From Phytobacter diazotrophicus (lineage in GTDB: Bacteria; Pseudomonadota; Gammaproteobacteria; Enterobacterales; Enterobacteriaceae): DNA of 64,000 nucleotides. The stretch lies in assembly GCA_004346725.1 (NCBI GenBank), contig SMDE01000001.1, forward strand, positions 372,001 through 436,000, in the 5' to 3' direction. A program made the position numbers and the translations under genes. A model generated the notes under the pieces. It saw only the letters and a list, made by a program, of their open reading frames with translations. It made no database searches and was not told the DNA's origin. Shown piece after piece: positions 58,452 to 64,000 of the stretch; position 1 is the first letter of the stretch, and each line of letters starts with the position of its first letter.

Positions 58452-59819
58452 TTAATCGCAGGCGACGATTTTCATCGCCAGACCACCACGCGAGGTTTCG
58501 CGATATTTGGCATTCATATCCTTGCCCGTTTCGTACATTGTCTCGATAACTTTATCCAGGCAAACACGCGGCTCGCTGGTTCGGCGCAGCGCCATCCGCG
58601 CGGCGTTGACCGCTTTTACCGAGGCGATGGCGTTACGCTCGATACAGGGCACCTGCACTTGTCCGGCCACCGGATCGCAGGTCAGGCCAAGGTTATGTTC
58701 CATGCCGATTTCTGCGGCGATACATACCTGGGCAGGGCTTCCACCGAGCAGTTCAGCCAGCCCGGCGGCGGCCATGGAGCAGGCGACGCCAACTTCGCCC
58801 TGGCAACCCACTTCCGCGCCGGAAATTGAGGCGTTCATTTTATAGAGCGAGCCAATGGCACTGGCTGTCAGCAGATAGCGCGCCAGCGAATTGGCGTTGA
58901 CCTCACGGATAAACTTGTCGTAGTAGGCCAGTCCCGCCGGGACAATGCCGCAGGCACCGTTGGTTGGGGCCGTCACCACGCGCCCGCCTGCCGCGTTTTC
59001 TTCATTAACAGCCAGCGCGAACATGTTAATCCAGTCGACCACCGCCATCGGGTCGCTGGTGGTTTTATCGCTGCTTACCAGCAGACGGCGCAATGCCGCC
59101 GCCCGGCGCGGAACACGCAGTTTGCCTGGCAGCACACCTTCGGTGGTGATGCCGCGTTCAATTCCACCCCGCATGACGTCCCAGACGGCGGAAAGATGCG
59201 CCTCCAGCTCTGCCTTGCTGTGCAGCGCCAGCTCGTTTTGCATCATCAGGCCGGAAAGGGAGAGTCCGCTTTCGCGGCAGTGTTGTTGGAGGTCCGCAGC
59301 CGATTTGTACGGGTAAGGTACGGCGACAGGGGCGTCATTGCTCTGACCAAAGTGAGCTTCATCAATAATAAAGCCGCCGCCGATAGAGTAATAAGTCTGG
59401 CTGTACAGCACGTTTTCACCGTTCAGGGCGGTGATACGCATCCCGTTTTCATGCAGCGATAAGTTGTCTGCGTGGAAATTCATGCACTTATCAACCGGGA
59501 ACTCCACTTCATGGGCGCCGTTTGCCAGTAGCAGCCGTCCGTGGGTATTAACGTCCTGAATAAACTCAGGAATGGCGTCGATATCCACCGTGTCCGGCAG
59601 ATTTCCCGCCAGCCCCATAATGATGGCGATATCCGTATGGTGACCTTTCCCGGTCAGTGAGAGGGAACCGTAAACGTCCACCACAACGCGGGTGACGTTT
59701 TGCAGCATGTCGCGTGCGATCAGGTCGTCCGTGAACTGCTTACCGGCTTTCATTGGCCCAACGGTGTGGGAGCTGGAAGGGCCAATACCGATTTTAAAAA
59801 TATCGAATACGCTGATCAT
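58452..59819 (-). CDS. sdaB: L-serine dehydratase 2 SdaB
   Basis: SdaB (455 aa) deaminates L-serine to pyruvate with an oxygen-sensitive [4Fe-4S] cluster. The N-terminal beta domain ([21 protein letters not shown]) and the C-terminal alpha domain with cluster cysteines ([26 protein letters not shown]) are present. It lies 63 bases downstream of sdaC, which supplies serine. Confidence 0.95.
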   Translation of the reverse strand: MISVFDIFKIGIGPSSSHTVGPMKAGKQFTDDLIARDMLQNVTRVVVDVYGSLSLTGKGHHTDIAIIMGLAGNLPDTVDIDAIPEFIQDVNTHGRLLLANGAHEVEFPVDKCMNFHADNLSLHENGMRITALNGENVLYSQTYYSIGGGFIIDEAHFGQSNDAPVAVPYPYKSAADLQQHCRESGLSLSGLMMQNELALHSKAELEAHLSAVWDVMRGGIERGITTEGVLPGKLRVPRRAAALRRLLVSSDKTTSDPMAVVDWINMFALAVNEENAAGGRVVTAPTNGACGIVPAGLAYYDKFIREVNANSLARYLLTASAIGSLYKMNASISGAEVGCQGEVGVACSMAAAGLAELLGGSPAQVCIAAEIGMEHNLGLTCDPVAGQVQVPCIERNAIASVKAVNAARMALRRTSEPRVCLDKVIETMYETGKDMNAKYRETSRGGLAMKIVACD

Positions 59820-59882
59820 GATGCAGTATCCATGGCTAAAAAGATCAGGGAAAAGCGCCGCCGTGCTGACGGCGCTAAGGGA

Positions 59883-61172
59883 TTAGCTGAACAGAGAGAA
59901 GAAGATGGCGGAGATAGCGATAAGACCCATTACAGCAACAAAGATGTTGCTGATATGGCCGCTGTATTTACGCATGGCCGGTACTTTATGAATGGCGTAC
60001 ATCGGCATCAGGAACAAAATCATCGCGATAATCGGGCCGCCCAGGGTTTCGATCATGCCGAGAATGCTCGGGTTCAGCGTCGCAACGGCCCAGGTAGTTA
60101 CCAGCATAAACAGCGCAGTAATTTTGTTCAGTTTGTTGATTTCGATGGATTTACCTTTACCGCGCAGGGATTTAATCACCATCCCGTTAAAGCCTTCACG
60201 CGCACCCAGATAGTGGCCGAGGAAGGATTTGGTAATGGCGATAATCGCGATAATCGGCGCCATCCAGGCGATGATCGGTGCGTTAAAGTGGTTTGCCAGG
60301 TATGACAGAATGGAGATGTTCTGTGCTTTTGCCGCCGCCAGGTCTGCCGGGGAGAGGCTCAGCACACAACTGAACACGAAGAACATCACGGTCAGTACCA
60401 TCATGATGTGCGCGTAAGAGAGAATGCGCGAACATTTACGTTCGGCTTCCACGCCATACTCTTCGCGTTTTGCGACTGCGAAAGAGGAGATAATCGGCGA
60501 ATGGTTAAAGGAGAAGACCATTACCGGAATCGCCAGCCACAGCGTCATCCACAGACCGTTGCCTGACGCACTTGCGCTGCTCAAAGAGAGAGTATCCAGC
60601 GCGCTGGTGCTCCACTGTGGAATCAGGTACAGCGCCAGCATCATCAGTGCCACCACGAACGGGAACACCAGAATACTCATCGCTTTGACGATCATTTGCT
60701 CACCGAAACGTACGATGGTCATCATGCCGACGATCAGAATCAGCGACAGGATTGCGCGCGGCGGCGGGGTTAAGGCCAACTGGTGGGTCATAAAGCTTTC
60801 CACCGTATTGGTAATCGCCACGCTGTAGACCAACAGGATTGGGTAGATAGCAAAGAAATAGAGCAGGGTAATCAGCTTACCGGCGCCTTTGCCGAAATGT
60901 TCTTCTACAACTTCGGTGATGTCTTCCCCTGGGTTTTTACCTGAGAGGACGAAACGGGTCAGGCCGCGGTGGGCGAAGAAGGTCATTGGGAAGGCGAGAA
61001 TCGCCATAATAATCAGCGGGATCATCCCACCTACGCCCGCGTTAATCGGCAGGAACAGAACCCCTGCGCCAATGGCGGTGCCATACAGTCCGAGCATCCA
61101 CATGGTGTCCGTTTTACGCCATGCGCTTCGGGTCTCGATTGAAGCAACGGTGCCGGTTTGAGTCGTTTCCAT
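59883..61172 (-). CDS. sdaC: Serine/H+ symporter SdaC
   Basis: SdaC (429 aa) is an inner-membrane serine transporter of the HAAAP family with about 11 segments. The N-terminus (METTQTGTVASIETRSAWRK) and the first helix (GLYGTAIGAGVLFLPINAG) match E. coli. GGAG lies 8 bases before the ATG. With sdaB it forms a serine uptake and breakdown operon. Confidence 0.95.
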   Translation of the reverse strand: METTQTGTVASIETRSAWRKTDTMWMLGLYGTAIGAGVLFLPINAGVGGMIPLIIMAILAFPMTFFAHRGLTRFVLSGKNPGEDITEVVEEHFGKGAGKLITLLYFFAIYPILLVYSVAITNTVESFMTHQLALTPPPRAILSLILIVGMMTIVRFGEQMIVKAMSILVFPFVVALMMLALYLIPQWSTSALDTLSLSSASASGNGLWMTLWLAIPVMVFSFNHSPIISSFAVAKREEYGVEAERKCSRILSYAHIMMVLTVMFFVFSCVLSLSPADLAAAKAQNISILSYLANHFNAPIIAWMAPIIAIIAITKSFLGHYLGAREGFNGMVIKSLRGKGKSIEINKLNKITALFMLVTTWAVATLNPSILGMIETLGGPIIAMILFLMPMYAIHKVPAMRKYSGHISNIFVAVMGLIAISAIFFSLFS

Positions 61173-61326
61173 CTAATATCTCCAGGGAAAGTAAATGCCG
61201 CTTTTTGGTCAAATCCAATGCCAAAGAACACGGCGGTAATACGAAATTCTGCGCTTTTACGGTTTTTTTATAATTTCATCTCGTAACTATTGGCGGGCGG
61301 CACGATACATTTATGTTATGGATGGA

Positions 61327-61346
61327 TCAGTGATCCCGATCGCAAA
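61327..61346. promoter_or_regulatory. Candidate CRP site upstream of sdaC
   Basis: AGTGATCCCGATCGCA has the CRP half-sites AGTGA and TCGCA with the 6-base spacer, four of five consensus bases on each side. It lies about 160 bases upstream of sdaC, which is known to be CRP-activated in E. coli. The rest of the 445-base gap 61173-61617 holds the promoter and the ppnN terminator; no gene was seen. Confidence 0.45.
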
Positions 61347-61585
61347 TGCAATAATCCACTTTTTATACGGTTATTGTTGGGGTAAAGCTCTGCGAACAGA
61401 TCGCCGCATGAAATTTATGGGCGCGAAGGCTATCATTGGCGGGATTCACAAGCAAAGTATGTGGGTTAAAACGCGATAAAAGGCCTGCCTGATTTGCGTG
61501 TTTTAGCGTTTTATCAGCATTAATATAGGTTTTGTGAATATTTATCTGTGGCGTCAGAGCAACGCAAACGATTGGCTAGCCAGGA

Positions 61586-61611
61586 AAAGAGAGGGCGACA
61601 TAGGTCGCCCT
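61586..61611 (-). terminator. Terminator of ppnN
   Basis: On the minus strand the stem AGGGCGAC/GTCGCCCT with a short loop is followed by CTCTTTTCC. It lies 7 bases beyond the ppnN stop. Confidence 0.75.
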
Positions 61612-61617
61612 TATGGT

Positions 61618-62982
61618 TCAGGTGCAGATTTCGTAGCAAGGAATGTAGGCCGAGCCCGGCAGCTTCATACGGTGCTGAGCGACGAAGCCTTGCAGTAAAT
61701 CATCCATACGACGCATCATGTCGCGGTCGCCATGGATTTTGTACGGGCCGTATTTTTCAATGGCCTGGATACCCATTTCCTTCACGTTACCGGTGACGAT
61801 GCCCGAGAAGGCCCTGCGCAGATCGGCTGCCAGAACTTCCACGGGTTGGTCAGGATACAGTTTCAGGTTCGCCATGTTTTCGTGCGTCGGTTCGAACGGT
61901 ACCTGCAGATCCGGCGCTATGCGAATTGACCAGTTGAAGCTGTAAGCATCGCCGGTTTCGCGACGATTCTCTTTCACCTGCGGCATGGCTTTTTTCATCA
62001 GGCGGGCCACTTCGGCAGCGTCGTTAATGACGATACGATAGTGGCGACGTGCGCTTTCCCCCAGCGTATTGACGATAAACTCATCCAGCACGCGGAAATA
62101 GTCGGCGCTCTCTTTCGGCCCGGTAAGGATCAGCGGCAACACCTGATCTTTGTTGGCCGGGTTCATCAAAATACCCAGCAGATAGAGCAGCTCTTCTGCT
62201 GTACCCACCCCGCCCGGGAAGATAATGATGCCGTGGGCGATGCGGACAAAGGCTTCCAGACGTTTTTCAATGTCCGGCATGATGATCAGTTCGTTGACCA
62301 GCGGGTTAGGCGGCTCAGCGGCAATGATTGAGGGTTCGGTCATCCCGATAAAACGCCCGTCTTTATAGCGTTGCTGCGCGTGTCCCACCGCCGCGCCTTT
62401 CATCGGCGCTTCCATCGCACCTGGACCGCAACCGGTGCAGATGTTTAGTTCGCGCAAGCCCAACTGGGTGCCGACGCGGCGCGCATACAGGTATTCCGTT
62501 TCGTTGATGGAGTGACCGCCCCAGCACACGACCATGTTCGGCGCTTCACCAACGTGCAGCGCGCGGGCATTGCGCAAAATGGAGAAGACCAGGTTGGTGA
62601 TATGAATTGAATCTTCAAGATTCAGATGCTGGAGTCGCCCGGCGCTGTGAATTTGTCCATTCACAAACAAAATATCGCGCAGGACGGCGAAGAGGTTTGC
62701 CTGCAACGCGCGAATAATACGCCCGTCGACAAACGCATCTTCTGGCGGGTTAATAAGCTCCAGTTTTACGCCGCGTTCACGGCGTAAGACGTTAATATCA
62801 AAACTTTCATAACGAGAGAGCAGCTCTTTGCTGTTATCAGTCAGACTTCCGGAGTTAAGTACTGCGAGTGAACAGTTACGAAACAGTTGATACAGGTCGC
62901 TACTGGCCGTGCGTTTCAGCATGTCGACTTCCAGTTGCGACAACATATCCATCGAGCCAAGCGGGCTAATATGTGTAATCAA
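61618..62982 (-). CDS. ppnN: Nucleotide 5'-monophosphate nucleosidase PpnN
   Basis: PpnN (454 aa; YgdH) splits nucleoside monophosphates into base and ribose phosphate and is a (p)ppGpp target in E. coli. The LOG-family core has the [15 protein letters not shown] motif and the upstream [13 protein letters not shown] segment. The start is TTG at 62982, with AAGGAG upstream and the family N-terminus [11 protein letters not shown], the same length as in E. coli. Confidence 0.95.
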   Translation of the reverse strand: MITHISPLGSMDMLSQLEVDMLKRTASSDLYQLFRNCSLAVLNSGSLTDNSKELLSRYESFDINVLRRERGVKLELINPPEDAFVDGRIIRALQANLFAVLRDILFVNGQIHSAGRLQHLNLEDSIHITNLVFSILRNARALHVGEAPNMVVCWGGHSINETEYLYARRVGTQLGLRELNICTGCGPGAMEAPMKGAAVGHAQQRYKDGRFIGMTEPSIIAAEPPNPLVNELIIMPDIEKRLEAFVRIAHGIIIFPGGVGTAEELLYLLGILMNPANKDQVLPLILTGPKESADYFRVLDEFIVNTLGESARRHYRIVINDAAEVARLMKKAMPQVKENRRETGDAYSFNWSIRIAPDLQVPFEPTHENMANLKLYPDQPVEVLAADLRRAFSGIVTGNVKEMGIQAIEKYGPYKIHGDRDMMRRMDDLLQGFVAQHRMKLPGSAYIPCYEICT

Positions 62983-63100
62983 GTGAACTCCTTACGGGAT
63001 GAAAATTGTATCTTCCCTGATGATTACAATAGCCTCGGGTTATGACGTTTAACAACCTGCCGCGATGAATCTCCCTCGCAGATAGCAAAAAATTGTGTGT

Positions 63101-63946
63101 TTACTGGCGAACCAGACGCCCGGTTGCGGGAATAAACCGGGTATTTGTGCGCCACGGGTTGATATCCAGCCCACCACGTCGGGTGTAACGGGCGTAAACG
63201 CTTAAGCTTTCTGGCTGACAAAAACGCTGAATGTCGGTAAAGATGCGCTCGACGCACTGCTCATGGAATTCATTATGATGACGGAAGGAGACCAGATAAC
63301 GCAGCAGCTTTTCCCGGTCGATTTTCGGACCACGATACTGGATTTGCACGGAGCCCCAGTCGGGTTGGTGGGTGATCAGGCAGTTCGATTTGAGCAGATG
63401 GCTAACCAGCGTCTCTTCCACCACTTTGCCGCTCGCCGCGTCAGTCAACAGTGCCGCGTCGAAGTCGTAGTTATCAATCACGATATCCTGGTCATCGATG
63501 CAGGTGCCGTGGAAGTGGGCAATAGGCTGGCCTTCAATTTCATCGAGCCGGTATAGCGCGACGGAAACCTCGCCTTGCGCGCAGGCGCTAAGATCGCGCT
63601 CAAGCGTCTCACGTACCTCGTCCCAGCTCGCGAAACGGGTCTGATTAAAACTGTTAAGGTAAAGCTTAAAGCTTTTTGACTCCACCAGATTGATGCTGGC
63701 GTAGTTTAACTCCACATGGCCGACCGCCACTTGCGGCAGACCGTTGGCGTTAAGCCAGGAGAGTTCATAGAGCGTCCAGATATCTGCTCCCTGGAAGGGG
63801 AGATTCTCTGCTTTTAATCCCAGCGGATCGCGGTTCAGGCTGCGGGGAACACCTTGCAGCAGGCTGGCGTCGTAGCGATCGCGGTAGTCGGTGGTTTTGC
63901 CAAGCGTCAGGCCAGACAGCGCCTGGTGGTTATCATAGGAAGACAT
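63101..63946 (-). CDS. queF: NADPH-dependent 7-cyano-7-deazaguanine reductase QueF
   Basis: QueF (281 aa) reduces preQ0 to preQ1 in queuosine synthesis. The active cysteine is in [16 protein letters not shown] and the NADPH-binding segment is [12 protein letters not shown]. This is the long, bimodular QueF type of enterobacteria. The remaining bases 63947-64000 are upstream sequence with no recognised feature. Confidence 0.95.
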   Translation of the reverse strand: MSSYDNHQALSGLTLGKTTDYRDRYDASLLQGVPRSLNRDPLGLKAENLPFQGADIWTLYELSWLNANGLPQVAVGHVELNYASINLVESKSFKLYLNSFNQTRFASWDEVRETLERDLSACAQGEVSVALYRLDEIEGQPIAHFHGTCIDDQDIVIDNYDFDAALLTDAASGKVVEETLVSHLLKSNCLITHQPDWGSVQIQYRGPKIDREKLLRYLVSFRHHNEFHEQCVERIFTDIQRFCQPESLSVYARYTRRGGLDINPWRTNTRFIPATGRLVRQ

Positions 63947-64000
63947 GTTTCATCGCCATATTTACGGGTACACTAATAGGCAAAGTGTATCCTGGCTTAG

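Overview
The window is a chromosomal segment of a member of the Enterobacteriaceae. Its backbone follows the E. coli K-12 order around galR-aas-mutH-thyA-recBCD-argA-gcvA-sdaBC almost gene for gene, with near-identical protein lengths. ERIC repeats, REP units of the 'ccggtggcgc...ttaccggggctac' type and several accessory genes absent from K-12 point to the Enterobacter/Kosakonia/Klebsiella side of the family. The species cannot be fixed from the sequence alone. No phage, insertion sequence, rRNA or CRISPR array was seen.

Layout. Positions 1-4330: a cystathionine beta-synthase gene diverges from a second methionine-type ABC transporter (MetN/MetI/MetQ-like, with a non-lipidated binding protein). 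Positions 4443-7980: thiolase yqeF, then kduI-kduD for hexuronate metabolism behind KdgR-like boxes. Positions 8000-10650: an AT-rich accessory patch where E. coli has araE. It holds an unrecognised 278-aa protein with a possible His/Cys pair, an exported Sel1-type protein downstream of it, and a decayed second copy of that Sel1 gene. Positions 10876-13870: ygeA, lysR, lysA. Positions 14003-19715: a beta-glucoside PTS island (LacI regulator, EIIC, GH1 phospho-glucosidase, EIIB, UxuR-like GntR regulator, GNAT), with three evenly phased palindromes in front of EIIC.

Positions 19712-31187: galR, the sRNA pair OmrA/OmrB, aas-lplT, tas, ygdR, ygdQ, mutH, a DnaA-box cluster at the known place of DARS2, rppH-ptsP. 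Positions 31188-31523: tandem ERIC elements. Positions 31661-35252: lgt-thyA and four prepilin-type genes. Positions 35265-47049: recC-ptrA-recB-recD. Positions 47089-50376: argA with paired ArgR boxes, amiC, an ERIC element and three initiator tRNA genes. Positions 50581-57509: mltA, tcdA, csdE-csdA, ygdI, GcvB sRNA, gcvA, ygdD, rlmM. Positions 57586-63946: xni, sdaC-sdaB, ppnN, queF. The last 54 bases are only upstream sequence.

Functional links: RecBCD and MutH with DARS2 place DNA repair and DnaA recharging side by side. GcvA/GcvB, SdaBC, LysA, ArgA and the Cbs-Met transporter cover amino-acid metabolism. KduID, GalR and the PTS island cover sugar use. The least explained parts are the 8.0-10.6 kb patch, a minus-strand terminator at 5.66 kb with no gene in front of it, and the operator layout of the PTS island.
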